A DNA stretch of 64,000 nucleotides, from the NCBI GenBank assembly GCA_033763935.1, contig JANRJO010000107.1, forward strand, positions 62,001-126,000, in the 5' to 3' direction. Below are positions 7,755 to 16,412 of this stretch, in pieces. Each line of letters starts with the position of its first letter. Position 1 is the first letter of the stretch. The position numbers and the translations under genes are program-made. Under the pieces are notes generated by a model that saw only the letters and a program-made list of their open reading frames with translations, searched no databases and had not been told where the DNA came from. Source of the DNA: DALYJJ01 sp033763935 (GTDB taxonomy: Bacteria; Acidobacteriota; Terriglobia; Bryobacterales; Bryobacteraceae).

Positions 7755-8689
7755 ACGAACGTTTCGCGGATGCGTTCGACCTGCGTCGGATTGACTTTGA
7801 GGTAGCGGTGGCGGCCGGTGGCGGAGGGTGTGAAGGCGGTCTTACCCTTGGCGTCAAAAGAGACCGTGCCGGCGGTGGAGAGGTCGAAGTAGGCGCGGTC
7901 CGGGCGGAGGGCGTAGAGGACGCTGGTGAGGTCCCAGGTGGGGCGGTTGTGGGGCATTTTCTCGTAGAGGACGTAGCCTTCGACGACGGGGTGCTTCGCG
8001 GTCCAGCGGTAGTCTTCGGCGATGCTCTTGTAGGGGTAGGTGATGGCTTCGCCGATCTCGAAGCCGGAGAAGACGATGGGGGTGGGCCAGCCGGCGGCGA
8101 GTTTTTGCGCGGAGGGGACGTCCTCCTTGATGTTGTATTCGAGGAAGTCTCCCTTCACGAAATTGCCGCCCATGACGGAGAGCAGCTTCACTTTCTTCGC
8201 GGCGAGGGCACGGCCGTCGAGGGGGCTTGCGTCGTCGGGGGTGGTGGCGAGCAACCGGGCGAGGTTGGTGGAGAAGCCTACCTGGATGAGAATGACGGAA
8301 CCGTCGGCTTGCGCGGCGAGGGTTTTGCGGAGGAGGGCGACGGCTTCGGGGTGCTGTCGCGGCTTGAGGCCGTGGGCTTCGGCGACCTTGCGGGCGAAGC
8401 GGCCTTCGTCTTTGGTGACGCCGTTCGAGACCACGCCCAGGGGGATGTCCGGCCGGTTGTAGAAGCGATTGATGAGTTCCGTGTAGGCGGAGGCCCACGG
8501 GTTGTCCTTGGTAAGGGTGACGGCGAGGAGTTTGATTTCGCCGCGTTTCTCAAGGTTATGAAGGATGGCCAGGGCCATGGCGTCGTCGATGTCGTTCCCC
8601 ATGTCGGTGTCGAAGATGACGGGCACGGGCGGCGTTGCGGCGGCGGCGAGCGCGGCGGCCATCGACAGCAGGAGTACGAGGAAGCGCAT
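7727..8689 (-). CDS. Secreted nucleoside hydrolase (IunH/RihA family)
   Basis: Ribonucleoside hydrolase of 320 residues that would cleave the N-glycosidic bond of nucleosides. The signature IFDTDMGNDIDDAMA at about residues 24-38 supplies the calcium-binding aspartates. A hydrophobic N-terminal segment of about 18 residues ending AAAA looks like a signal peptide, so a periplasmic scavenging role is likely. The C-terminal part is compatible with the family but lacks a recognisable substrate-specificity motif. Overlap with the downstream sigma factor gene is unusual for an unrelated enzyme. Promoter and start lie just before the divergent MscS gene. Confidence 0.88.
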   Translation of the reverse strand: MRFLVLLLSMAAALAAAATPPVPVIFDTDMGNDIDDAMALAILHNLEKRGEIKLLAVTLTKDNPWASAYTELINRFYNRPDIPLGVVSNGVTKDEGRFARKVAEAHGLKPRQHPEAVALLRKTLAAQADGSVILIQVGFSTNLARLLATTPDDASPLDGRALAAKKVKLLSVMGGNFVKGDFLEYNIKEDVPSAQKLAAGWPTPIVFSGFEIGEAITYPYKSIAEDYRWTAKHPVVEGYVLYEKMPHNRPTWDLTSVLYALRPDRAYFDLSTAGTVSFDAKGKTAFTPSATGRHRYLKVNPTQVERIRETFVWLCSEPPK

Positions 8690-8706
8690 GCTGCCCGCAT
8701 CCTATC

Positions 8707-9654
8707 ATGGGAGAGATGCAGATCCGGGTTCCCGATGCGGCGTTTTTCTATCCGTTTCTCGAGCGCGGAGTGCGAGCGGTGGCCATCCTTGTGGCGGCAT
8801 GGGTGATCACGCTGCTCTTCCGGCGGCTGCTCCGGCGGCTGAACGGATATGCCGAGCGCATGCTGCAGAAGCACGACGGCGGGCCGCGCATCGAGATGGA
8901 GAAGCGGGCGCGGACGCTGACGGACATTGTCGGCCGGGCGGCTTCGATTGCGGTGTGGGTGACGGCCATTTTGATGGCCCTGCGGGAGGGGCTCGGCTTC
9001 GAGGCGATGCCGCTGCTGGCGTCGGCGGGAGTGGCGGGCATTGCGATCGGTTTCGGGGCGCAGAGCGTCGTCAAAGATGTGATCACCGGCTTGTTCCTGC
9101 TGATGGAGGACAGGATCCGGCTGAATGACGTGGTGGTGATCAACGGGACGGGCGGGCTGGTGGAGGAGATCAACCTGCGGACGACGGTGATCCGGTCGCT
9201 TGACGGCACGGTCCACATCTTTCCGAATGGCCAGATTCAGACGCTGGCGAACATGACGTATCAGTATTCGTACTACGTGTTCGACATCCCGGTGGCGTAT
9301 TCGCAGGATACGGACAAGGTGGCCGAGATTGCCCGCGAGGTAGCGGAGGGGATGCGTGCGGAGCAGGTGTGGGGCGCGAAGATTTTGGAGCCTCTCGAGG
9401 TGCTGGGGGTGGACAAGTTCGCCGATAGCGCGGTGATCCTGAAGGCAAGGATCAAGACGTTGCCGATCCAGCAGTGGGAAGTGGGCCGCGAGATGAACCG
9501 GCGGTTGAAGAAGCGGTTCGACGAGCTGGGGATTGAGATCCCGTTTCCGCAGCGGACGTTGTGGATGCGGGAAGCCCCAGCGGGGCGGGAGGAGCGGATG
9601 GACGAGATCCGCTCGGTGGTGCGGGAGCTGTTACGCGAGGCGAAGGGCGCCTAG
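8707..9654 (+). CDS. MscS-family mechanosensitive ion channel
   Basis: Small-conductance mechanosensitive channel of 315 residues. Three hydrophobic helices are visible at about 15-35, 70-90 and 95-115. The pore-lining helix carries the Gly/Ala-rich pattern AGVAGIAIGFGAQSVVKD, followed by the beta domain motif RIRLNDVVVI and a C-terminal alpha/beta domain. The start is ambiguous between ATG 8707 and ATG 8716; neither has a well-spaced ribosome site. Divergent from the nucleoside hydrolase gene, 17 bp apart, so their promoters must overlap the coding starts. Role: release of solutes on hypo-osmotic shock. Confidence 0.92.
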   Translation: MGEMQIRVPDAAFFYPFLERGVRAVAILVAAWVITLLFRRLLRRLNGYAERMLQKHDGGPRIEMEKRARTLTDIVGRAASIAVWVTAILMALREGLGFEAMPLLASAGVAGIAIGFGAQSVVKDVITGLFLLMEDRIRLNDVVVINGTGGLVEEINLRTTVIRSLDGTVHIFPNGQIQTLANMTYQYSYYVFDIPVAYSQDTDKVAEIAREVAEGMRAEQVWGAKILEPLEVLGVDKFADSAVILKARIKTLPIQQWEVGREMNRRLKKRFDELGIEIPFPQRTLWMREAPAGREERMDEIRSVVRELLREAKGA

Positions 9655-9666
9655 CGGGGTTCGGGG

Positions 9667-11160
9667 TCAGAGCGTCTCGGCCGCGTGCTTCTTGCTGAAG
9701 AGGAAATAGATGGCAAGGCCGAGGCCGAGCCACAGGAAGAAGCGGAACCAGGTGGCGAGGGGGAGGCCGAGGGCGAGGATCACGCAGCAGACGATGGAGA
9801 GGGCGGGCAGCCACGGGGAGAGCGGCACGCGGAAGGCGCGGGGACGGTCGGGGTCGCGTTTGCGGAGGGCAATGACGCCGGCGGAGACGAGGGCGAAGGC
9901 GAAGAGGGTGCCGATGTTTGAGAGTTCCGCAAAAGTTCCGATGTCCCAAATGCCGGCGGGGATGCCGACGGCGAGGCCGGCGATCCAGGTGCTGACGTGC
10001 GGGGTGCGGTGTTTCTTGTGGACGCGGGCGAAGAAGGGCGGCAGGAGTTTGTCGCGGGACATGGCGAACCAGATGCGAGCCTGCCCGTATTGGAAGACGA
10101 GCAGCGAACTGAGCATGCCGCCGAGCGCGCCGATGGTGACCCAGCGGCGGAGATTGTCGTAGCCGATGGCTTTGAGCGCGTTGGCGACGGGGGCGTCGTT
10201 GGCCAGCGTCCGGAAGGGGACAATGCCGGTGAGGATGATGGTCACCGAGACGTAGAGGAGAGTGCAGATGACGAGCGTGCCGATGATGCCCCAGGGAACG
10301 TCTCGCGAGGGTTTTTTGCATTCTTCGGCGGCGGTGGAGACAGAGTCGAAGCCGATGTAGGTGAAGAATACAATGGCAGCGCCGGAGAGGACGCCGGAGA
10401 AGCCGTTGGGGGCGAAGGGGTGCCAGTTCTCGGTTTTGACGGCGCGGGAGGCGCCGAAGACGAAGATCAGGATCGCGGCGACCTTGACGACGACCATGAG
10501 GTTATTGGCGCCGGCGCCCTCTTTCACGCCGCGGACGAGCAGCCAGGAGAGCGCGAGGAGGATGAGGAGGGCGGGGAGATTGAACCAGCTGCCGGTGAAC
10601 TCGCCGTTGACGATCATGGGTTCGGAGAGGACCTTGGGGAGGGTGACTCCGAATAACCCGTCGAGCATATCGTTGAAGTAGGCCGAGAAGCCGACGGCGA
10701 CGGCCATGTTGGAGACGGCGTATTCGAGGATGAGATTCCAGCCGATGATCCAGGCGAAGATTTCGCCGAGCGTGGCGTAGGCGTAGGTGTAGGCGCTGCC
10801 GGAGATGGGGATCATCGACGACAGTTCGGCGTAGCAGAGGGCGGCGAAGCCGCAGGCGACGGCGACGAGGACGAAGGACAGGGAGACGGCGGGGCCGGCG
10901 CCGGGGCGGCCGACGGCGGTGATGTTGCTGAAGCCGGAGAGCACCCAGTCCAGAAACGGGGCGTGCCAGATGGAGGGGAACGACATGACGGTTCCGGCGG
11001 CGGCGGTGCCGGTGAGGGTGAAGATGCCGGAACCGATGACGGCGCCGACACCAAGAGCGATCAGGCTCCAGGGCCCGAGGGTCTTGGCGAGGCGGCGTTC
11101 GGGGTTCTCCGCCTCGCGGACCAAAGCATCGATGCTCTTGGTGCGGAAAAGCTGGCTCAT
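9667..11160 (-). CDS. APC-family amino acid permease
   Basis: Amino acid/polyamine transporter of 497 residues with about 12 to 14 membrane helices. The N-terminal motif GVGAVIGSGIFTLTG (helix 1 unwound substrate-binding segment of APC proteins) is at about residues 37-51. Length and pattern resemble the cationic amino acid transporter (CAT/YfnA) branch. The substrate cannot be fixed from sequence. It stands alone: the next gene leftward is the convergent MscS gene, and rightward a 39-bp gap separates it from the small lysine-rich gene on the same strand. Confidence 0.9.
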   Translation of the reverse strand: MSQLFRTKSIDALVREAENPERRLAKTLGPWSLIALGVGAVIGSGIFTLTGTAAAGTVMSFPSIWHAPFLDWVLSGFSNITAVGRPGAGPAVSLSFVLVAVACGFAALCYAELSSMIPISGSAYTYAYATLGEIFAWIIGWNLILEYAVSNMAVAVGFSAYFNDMLDGLFGVTLPKVLSEPMIVNGEFTGSWFNLPALLILLALSWLLVRGVKEGAGANNLMVVVKVAAILIFVFGASRAVKTENWHPFAPNGFSGVLSGAAIVFFTYIGFDSVSTAAEECKKPSRDVPWGIIGTLVICTLLYVSVTIILTGIVPFRTLANDAPVANALKAIGYDNLRRWVTIGALGGMLSSLLVFQYGQARIWFAMSRDKLLPPFFARVHKKHRTPHVSTWIAGLAVGIPAGIWDIGTFAELSNIGTLFAFALVSAGVIALRKRDPDRPRAFRVPLSPWLPALSIVCCVILALGLPLATWFRFFLWLGLGLAIYFLFSKKHAAETL

Positions 11161-11199
11161 CCCGCTTAGACTAGCGCGTTTGTCCGCGCGCTCGCGAGA

Positions 11200-11358
11200 T
11201 TAGCGTTTGCGCTGGCCCTTCGTCATGGTCTTCACCTTGCGCTTATTGGAGCCGCGGGCGACGCCCGATTCACGGGGCTTCTTGGGGGCGGCCTTTTTGC
11301 GCGAGGTGCGCTTGAGCTTCTTGCGTTCGAGCTTATCGGAGACGTTCTTAGTATTCAT
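11200..11358 (-). CDS. Small lysine/arginine-rich basic protein
   Basis: Protein of 52 residues, roughly half Lys/Arg/Ser/Thr, with no hydrophobic segment. It starts in an ATGA overlap with the pcrA stop at 11355, so translation is coupled to the helicase. The composition resembles nucleoid- or RNA-binding tails, but no family is recognised. The coupling to pcrA and lack of internal stops support it being real; low-complexity composition lowers confidence. A longer frame from 11421 would lie inside pcrA and is rejected. Confidence 0.6.
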   Translation of the reverse strand: MNTKNVSDKLERKKLKRTSRKKAAPKKPRESGVARGSNKRKVKTMTKGQRKR

Positions 11359-13790
11359 TCCTCTACCGTGATTCCAGCGTATTTCGCAATCAACTTCTTC
11401 AGGCCGTAGCCTTGAAAACAAATGGTCAGCTTGGCTTCGTCGCCGTCGCCTTCCTGCCGCAGTATGGTGCCGCGACCGTACTTCGGATGGCGCACGGTGG
11501 CGCCGGTCCGCAGGCCGCCGGGCTTCTTCTTCGCGCCCTGGGCGGTAGCGCCCGGGGGGAGCGAGAAGCCCTGCCCGCCCGAGGGAGCGCGCGGCGGATA
11601 CGACGGCGGAACGAGCGGCCGTTGACCCGCGGGCGGCGCCTGGGTGCTACCCGCGGTACGCGCGGGCGGCGGAGGCGGTGGCGACGACGGAGGCAGATTC
11701 ACCTGCCGCCCTCGCTCGGCGAAGAACTGCTGAATGTTCTCTAAAGAATTGTACGTCTTTCCGGTGTAGGTGTTGCGGCGGACGGATTCGCGGACTTCGT
11801 GCTGCTCGCTGAAGAGGTCCACCTGGGGGATGCTTTGGCCGCGATCCTGGCTGAGCTTCTCGACGAGATTGGCGGGGACCTCTTTGAGGAAGCGCGAGGG
11901 GATGCTGGCCTCCTCCTGGCCGCCGCCGAAGCGACGCCGGTAGCGTGCCCAACTGAGGTACAGGCGCTGGCGGGCGCGGGTCATGCCGACGTAGCAGAGG
12001 CGGCGCTCCTCTTCCATCTGAGGAGGTGAATTGATGGAGCGCATGTGGGGAAAGAGGCCTTCCTCCAGGCCGGCAAGGAAGACGACGGGGAACTCGAGGC
12101 CCTTAGCGTTGTGGATGGTGAGGAGGGAGACGGGGGCGCGTTCGTCGACCTGGTCGGCATCGGAGACGAGGGCCGCGTGGTCGAGAAAATCGGCGAGCGT
12201 TTCGCCGCGCTCGGCGGCTTCAGCGGCGGCGTTGACGAGTTCCTGGAGGTTCTCCAGGCGCGATTCACCTTCCGGACCGGGATCGGCTTCGAGCATGCGC
12301 TGGTAGCCGGTGCGATCGAGCAGTTCGCGGAAGAGCTCGTCGAGGCGGCGGTGTTGGGCAGACTCGGTCAGTTCGAGGATCAGCCGGCGGAACCCGTCGA
12401 AGGCGGCGGCGGCGCGGGTAGGGAACAGGTTCGATTCGAGCATGCGCCCGATGGCGGTCCAGAGGGAGAGGTCGTTTTCGAGCGCGAAGCGTTCGACCTG
12501 CTCCATGGAAGTCTTGCCGATGCCGCGAGCGGGAGTGTTGACGACGCGCAAGAGGCTAATGGAGTCGTGCGGGCCGAGGAGGAGCTTGGAGTAGGCGAGG
12601 AGGTCCTTGATCTCGGAGCGCTGGTAGAAGCTGAAACCTCCGACTACCAGGTACTTGCGGCCGTAGCGGCGGAGCGCTTCTTCGATGGGGCGGGACTGGA
12701 AGTTGGTGCGGTAGAGGACGGCGATGTGTTCGTTGGGGCTCTTGGCGAGAATGCGGTCGATGGTGTCGGCGATGAAGAGCGCTTCGTTTTCGCCGTTGTA
12801 GGCTTCGTAGAGGCCGATCTTGGAGCCGCCTTCGGCTTCCGTCCAGAGCCACTTGCCTTTGCGCTCTTTGTTGTTGGCGACAACGGAACTGGCGGCGTCG
12901 AGGATGTTTCGCGTGGAGCGGTAGTTGCGCTCGAGGCGGATGATGCGGGCGTCGGGGTAGTCGCGTTCGAAGTCGAGGATGTTGCGGATGTCGGCGCCGC
13001 GCCAGCCGTAGATGGACTGATCCTCGTCGCCCACGACGGCGACATTGCGGTGGGTATCGGAGAGCAGGCGCATCAGCTCATACTGGCTGCGGTTGGTGTC
13101 CTGGTACTCGTCGATCATCAGGTAGCGGATGCGGCCGTTGTAAAGGGCGCGGGTGGCGTCGTCGTGGTAGAGAAGGCGGACGGATTCGAGGAGGAGGTCG
13201 TCGAAGTCGAGGGCGTTGGCTTTGCGGAGGGCGCCCTCATACTGCTCGTAGATGGCGGCGAGGCGGGTGGAGAGGGGGTCGGTGGCGGCCTTGGCGAGGT
13301 CGTCGGGGGACTGCTTGTGGCTCTTGGCGTGGCTGATGCGGGACAGCACGGCCCGGTACTGCATGAAGGACTTTTCGTCGAGGCCGAGCTGCCGGTAGAT
13401 CGACTTGATGAGGCTGAGCTGATCGTCGTCGTCGTAGATGGTGAAGGTGCGCGTAAAGCCCGGACGGATCTGGGCGAGGGGATCGCCGTCGCGGCGGAGC
13501 AGGCGCACGCAGAAGGAGTGGAAGGTGGAGAGGGTGGGAGCGGGGCCGTAGTGGCTGACGCCGGACAGCAGGTGCTGGACCCGTTCGCGCATCTCCTGAG
13601 CGGCCTTGTTGGTGAAGGTGACGGCGAGGATGGCGGGGCCGGGGACGCGGTGGTGGGCGATGAGGTGGGCGATGCGGTGCGTGATTACCCGCGTTTTTCC
13701 GCTACCGGCGCCGGCAAGGATCAGGAGGGGACCGTCGGAATGCTCGGCGGCGGCGCGTTGCTCCGGGTTGAGGCCGTCGAGGAAATTCAT
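11355..13790 (-). CDS. pcrA: UvrD/PcrA-type 3'-5' DNA helicase (SF1)
   Basis: ATP-dependent DNA helicase of 811 residues, used in nucleotide excision repair and removal of recombinase or stalled polymerase. The Walker A motif AGAGSGKT is at about 26-33, followed by the helicase motifs TFHSF, DEYQDTN, VVGDEDQSIYGWRGA and LERNYRST. Further on, LLTIHNAKGLEFPVVF and VGMTRARQRLYL mark domain 2. The C-terminus has a proline/glycine-rich linker and a Tudor-like tail starting near VRHPKYGRG, the PcrA-type RNA-polymerase/DNA interaction module. Normal length. The upstream 443-bp gap probably holds its promoter. PcrA versus Rep/UvrD is decided mainly by the C-terminal tail. Confidence 0.95.
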   Translation of the reverse strand: MNFLDGLNPEQRAAAEHSDGPLLILAGAGSGKTRVITHRIAHLIAHHRVPGPAILAVTFTNKAAQEMRERVQHLLSGVSHYGPAPTLSTFHSFCVRLLRRDGDPLAQIRPGFTRTFTIYDDDDQLSLIKSIYRQLGLDEKSFMQYRAVLSRISHAKSHKQSPDDLAKAATDPLSTRLAAIYEQYEGALRKANALDFDDLLLESVRLLYHDDATRALYNGRIRYLMIDEYQDTNRSQYELMRLLSDTHRNVAVVGDEDQSIYGWRGADIRNILDFERDYPDARIIRLERNYRSTRNILDAASSVVANNKERKGKWLWTEAEGGSKIGLYEAYNGENEALFIADTIDRILAKSPNEHIAVLYRTNFQSRPIEEALRRYGRKYLVVGGFSFYQRSEIKDLLAYSKLLLGPHDSISLLRVVNTPARGIGKTSMEQVERFALENDLSLWTAIGRMLESNLFPTRAAAAFDGFRRLILELTESAQHRRLDELFRELLDRTGYQRMLEADPGPEGESRLENLQELVNAAAEAAERGETLADFLDHAALVSDADQVDERAPVSLLTIHNAKGLEFPVVFLAGLEEGLFPHMRSINSPPQMEEERRLCYVGMTRARQRLYLSWARYRRRFGGGQEEASIPSRFLKEVPANLVEKLSQDRGQSIPQVDLFSEQHEVRESVRRNTYTGKTYNSLENIQQFFAERGRQVNLPPSSPPPPPPARTAGSTQAPPAGQRPLVPPSYPPRAPSGGQGFSLPPGATAQGAKKKPGGLRTGATVRHPKYGRGTILRQEGDGDEAKLTICFQGYGLKKLIAKYAGITVEE

Positions 13791-14187
13791 GCGGGCAAAC
13801 GGGATGGAGTCGGGTTCGAAGTCATCGGCAAAACGAGAGATACCCGCGTATGAGGGTATCGCAACACCCGCAAACGTTCCAGCATAAACCCCTCAAACAA
13901 GTGTATACGGGACCTATAATACTAATGGTACTTAGGGTGTATGCACAGGAAGAGCGGCTTCGCTGTCTCGGATTGCGGACGGATTCGGTCTCAATTATAC
14001 CACCTCTACCTGCGACGCGCCGTCGTTGAGGAAATGATCCGCCAGTTGGAGCGGATGAGCGAAGGGCCGGCGCCATTGATAACGAGGGCTCGGCTGGCGC
14101 AACTGCTTGGGGAGGCGGACAAGAGATAGACACACGCCACCGTTCCTTTGCTTTCCACGCATAATCAACGTAACCTAGGGATGGGCT
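13791..14187. other. Intergenic region between pcrA and the ECF sigma gene
   Basis: Divergent spacer holding at most a 62-codon reading frame (13941-14129, listed separately). It is less GC-rich than its surroundings. A perfect TATAAT lies at 13915-13920 on the + strand, but with no good -35 box at 16-18 bp; AT-rich stretches on the other strand could serve pcrA. No terminator, tRNA or repeat was seen. Confidence 0.5.
13941..14129 (+). CDS. Possible small helical protein of unknown function
   Basis: Open frame of 62 codons. The second half reads like a real amphipathic helix pair (YLRRAVVEEMIRQLERM and RARLAQLLGEAD), with acidic/basic residues alternating in heptad-like spacing. TATAAT at 13915-13920 lies 21 bp upstream of the ATG. 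There is no clear ribosome site and no recognised family, and the frame could be shorter at its 5' end. Listed because codon use is sensible and nothing else explains the gap. Confidence 0.4.
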   Translation: MHRKSGFAVSDCGRIRSQLYHLYLRRAVVEEMIRQLERMSEGPAPLITRARLAQLLGEADKR

Positions 14188-14216
14188 GGAACCGCCTCAA
14201 CAGTGCTGAGGTCATG
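14188..14216 (+). promoter_or_regulatory. ECF-type promoter upstream of the ECF sigma gene
   Basis: GGAACC at 14188-14193 and GTCATG at 14211-14216, separated by 17 nt, match the general ECF promoter layout (GGAAC -35, GTC -10). The spacer holds an inverted repeat, CCTCA 14195-14199 and TGAGG 14207-14211. Transcription would begin about 10 nt before the sigma factor ATG at 14234, which suggests autoregulation. Inference from pattern only. Confidence 0.45.
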
Positions 14217-14233
14217 GCCCTTGGACCATCGGA

Positions 14234-14836
14234 ATGCTGGTCGCTTTCGAACTCGTACAGAGCGCCAAAGAGGGCGATGCAAGCGCGTTCAACGCGATTG
14301 TGTCGGCCTATCGGAAGCGTATCCTGGGGACGATCGCGCGGCTGATCGGGCGGCCCGAGGACGTCGAGGACGTAGCGCAGGAGGTGTTTCTGCGGCTATA
14401 TTATTCGCTCGACCAGTTGCGTGCGCCGGAGGTGTTCGAGCCCTGGCTGTACCGGCTGACGGTGAACGCGGCATACGACTATCTGCGGCGGAGCCGGCGA
14501 CGGCAGGAATCGCGGATGGCGGACTTGAGCGAGCAGTCGGTAGTGATGGCGGACGCCCAGGCTGGCGGGAAGCGGCAGGAAGAGGAGTTGGAGCGCACGC
14601 GGGTGCGCGAGCTGGTGGACGAGTTGTTGGGCGCGGTTTCTACTGAGGACCGCATCCTGTTGACGTTGAAAGAAGTGGAAGGGCTGTCGCTGAAGGAATT
14701 GGAAAAGGTGTACGGTGTGAATGAAAACGCGCTGAAGGTGCGGCTGTTTCGGGCACGCCAGCGGGTGTTAAAGGCGTACCAAGCCGGCCGGCCGGAGGCG
14801 GCGCTGACTTCGGCCGAGGCGCAGAGCGAGGGGTAA
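14234..14836 (+). CDS. ECF-type RNA polymerase sigma factor
   Basis: Sigma factor of 200 residues with region 2 (DVEDVAQEVFLRLYYSL, EPWLYRLTVNAAYDYLR) at about 35-95. Region 4 is at about 130-185, where the helix-turn-helix LSLKELEKVYGVNENALKVR is clear. A charged linker joins the two. It heads a three-gene + strand unit with a membrane-anchored anti-sigma-like protein (4 bp downstream) and a Spy-like periplasmic protein. That arrangement is typical of envelope-stress or metal-responsive ECF systems. A possible ECF promoter lies directly upstream. Confidence 0.92.
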   Translation: MLVAFELVQSAKEGDASAFNAIVSAYRKRILGTIARLIGRPEDVEDVAQEVFLRLYYSLDQLRAPEVFEPWLYRLTVNAAYDYLRRSRRRQESRMADLSEQSVVMADAQAGGKRQEEELERTRVRELVDELLGAVSTEDRILLTLKEVEGLSLKELEKVYGVNENALKVRLFRARQRVLKAYQAGRPEAALTSAEAQSEG

Positions 14837-14840
14837 GCAG

Positions 14841-15155
14841 ATGCCATTCGACGAAGAGCGGAATCTGGACGGGCTGTTCGCCGCATATCGTGAAGCGACT
14901 CCCGATCCGGAACCGAGTCCAGAGTTTATGCCGGGTCTATGGCAGAAGATCGAGGCTCGGCGGTCTCCCACGGTGTATTGGAGACGTTGGGCGAACGTTT
15001 TTGTCACGGGTGCACTGGCGGCGTCGGTGCTTTTGAGCGTTGCGTTGTTCAGTTTGAGCTCGGGACCGACGGCGGGATTCGTGGATTCGCTGGTAGAAGA
15101 CGAAGCTACGGAGATCGCTTTTGTCGAGGCGAGCCAGGAGGGACCTGCTCGATGA
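14841..15155 (+). CDS. Single-pass membrane protein, probable anti-sigma factor
   Basis: Protein of 104 residues with an acidic N-terminal half, the short motif LWQKIEARR near residue 34 and one membrane helix at about 50-74, then an acidic periplasmic tail. There is no zinc-finger motif. The position directly after an ECF sigma gene, before a Spy-like gene, and the N-in membrane topology argue for a sigma-binding anti-sigma role; no family was recognised from sequence alone. It ends in an ATGA overlap with the next gene. Confidence 0.65.
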   Translation: MPFDEERNLDGLFAAYREATPDPEPSPEFMPGLWQKIEARRSPTVYWRRWANVFVTGALAASVLLSVALFSLSSGPTAGFVDSLVEDEATEIAFVEASQEGPAR

Positions 15156-15511
15156 TGGACAAAGGGCGGCGGGCGGTGGGACTGTACGTCGCGCTGGTGT
15201 TTGCGAGCGGCGTCCTGGTAGGCGTGGTCGGGCAAAAAGTCTATAACGAGACGTCCGTGCGCGCGAACACGCGGCCGCGTCCGGAGGAGTTCCGGAAGCG
15301 GCACATGGAAGAGATGCAGAGCCGGCTGCAACTGAGCGCAGAGCAGGTGACGCAACTCGAGAAGATCATGGACGAGACCGGGAGCCGGTTCAAGGCGCTC
15401 CGCGAGAACCATACGGAGCGGGTGAACGCCATGCTGAGCGAGAGCCAGCGGGCGGAGTACCAGAAGCTGATGAAGGAGCGCGAGGAGCGCAAGAAGAAGG
15501 GCCGGCACTAA
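15152..15511 (+). CDS. Spy/CpxP/ZraP-like periplasmic stress sensor
   Basis: Protein of 119 residues with an N-terminal membrane anchor at about 9-28 and then an almost entirely helical, highly charged domain. The LSAEQVTQLEKIMDE and LSESQRAEYQKLM segments match the LTxxQ repeats of the Spy/CpxP/heavy-metal-resistance family. It starts in ATGA overlap with the anti-sigma-like gene. The relatives are periplasmic chaperone-sensors, so the trio probably monitors envelope protein folding or metals. The ligand is unknown. The stop overlaps the convergent zinc-ribbon gene by 4 bp. Confidence 0.8.
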   Translation: MMDKGRRAVGLYVALVFASGVLVGVVGQKVYNETSVRANTRPRPEEFRKRHMEEMQSRLQLSAEQVTQLEKIMDETGSRFKALRENHTERVNAMLSESQRAEYQKLMKEREERKKKGRH

Positions 15512-15975
15512 GCGGGCAGCGCGCTTCCGCAGTGCGCGCAGTTTCGCCAGCCGGACTCGACCGGCTTGCGGCAGGAGGGGCATGCAGGATTCAGCCCGGC
15601 GCCGCATGACGGACAGAAGGCAAACTTTCCTTTGACCACGGTCCCGCAGGAGGGGCACGGCTGGGGCCTTGGCTCGCGCATGAGGAAGTAGAGAATAATG
15701 CCGATGCCATTGGGCACGAAGACCGCCAGGAGCGTCCAGACGACATGGTTCATGCCGCGGCGCTTTGCATCGTGGTAGATGTAGGCGGCGAGCAGGGCGT
15801 AGATGGCGAGAATGACGGGTACGATGGAGGCCAGGAGGACGATCTCCGAGGCGCCCAGTTTGGGGTCATGCGGCGCGAGCATCAGGACCAGCAGCATGAA
15901 CAAGAGATAAACCGCGATGGCGACCAAATAAGCGCTGCGCGGGATGGTGGACACGAACTCGCCAAAGCGGCTCAT
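15508..15975 (-). CDS. Membrane protein with C-terminal double zinc ribbon
   Basis: Protein of 155 residues. Three hydrophobic helices (about 15-35, 45-68, 80-100) are followed by CPSCG, CPSCG, CPSCR and CAHCG, a pair of zinc ribbons. The helix plus KRRGMNHVVWTLLAVFVPNGIG segment resembles the phospholipase D N-terminal (PLDc_N-like) membrane module. The start at 15975 gives an ATGA overlap with the anti-sigma gene upstream, which is better than an in-frame start four codons earlier. It may be a third member of that sigma operon. Function unknown. Confidence 0.75.
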   Translation of the reverse strand: MSRFGEFVSTIPRSAYLVAIAVYLLFMLLVLMLAPHDPKLGASEIVLLASIVPVILAIYALLAAYIYHDAKRRGMNHVVWTLLAVFVPNGIGIILYFLMREPRPQPCPSCGTVVKGKFAFCPSCGAGLNPACPSCRKPVESGWRNCAHCGSALPA

Positions 15976-16412
15976 GAGAGGCTCCAATCATGACGGCGTT
16001 TTCCGTAAATCAGGACGGCGACGGCGGCGCCGCCCGCCACCCAGCCCGCGGCGGTCCATGCCAGGAGCCAGAACAGCAGGGTTTTCGACATTCCGAAGGA
16101 CTGGCCGAGCGCCCAGGGGAGGGCGGTCAGCGTCCACGCGAACAGAACGAGAAAGACGAGAATCGCGCCGCTCAGGCGCTGCTCTTCGGCGGCGCCGCAA
16201 GCGGCTGCAAGCCGAGCTTTGGTTCGAGCCGCGAGACCGGACGGGGCCATGGGCATGGGGACAGCGCGAAGGCCTTCTGTGAGGGTTTCCAGGACGGCCA
16301 GTTCCCGGCGGCACGGAGGGCACGTGTCGAGGTGGGAGCGCAGAGCGTGCTCTTCCTCGGAAGTGAGCAGGCCGGAGGCGGCGAGGTTCAGGAGTTCGAG
16401 GGGATGGTTCAC
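15972..16412 (-). CDS. Membrane anti-sigma factor with zf-HC2 domain
   Basis: Protein of 146 residues. The N-terminal zinc-binding anti-sigma domain includes HLDTCPPCRREL (HxxxCxxC) at about 27-38. Two hydrophobic helices lie at about 83-103 and 110-135. It is encoded directly after, and overlapping by 4 bp, the ECF sigma factor at 16409-16957. Role: hold that sigma factor at the membrane until signalled. The signal is not visible; the short loop between helices gives little periplasmic sensor. Confidence 0.85.
   Translation of the reverse strand: MNHPLELLNLAASGLLTSEEEHALRSHLDTCPPCRRELAVLETLTEGLRAVPMPMAPSGLAARTKARLAAACGAAEEQRLSGAILVFLVLFAWTLTALPWALGQSFGMSKTLLFWLLAWTAAGWVAGGAAVAVLIYGKRRHDWSLS

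Noticed and set aside
12045..13853. 602-codon open frame on the + strand
   Set aside because: Antisense to pcrA; Gly/Val/Glu-rich with no motif, while pcrA shows all helicase motifs.
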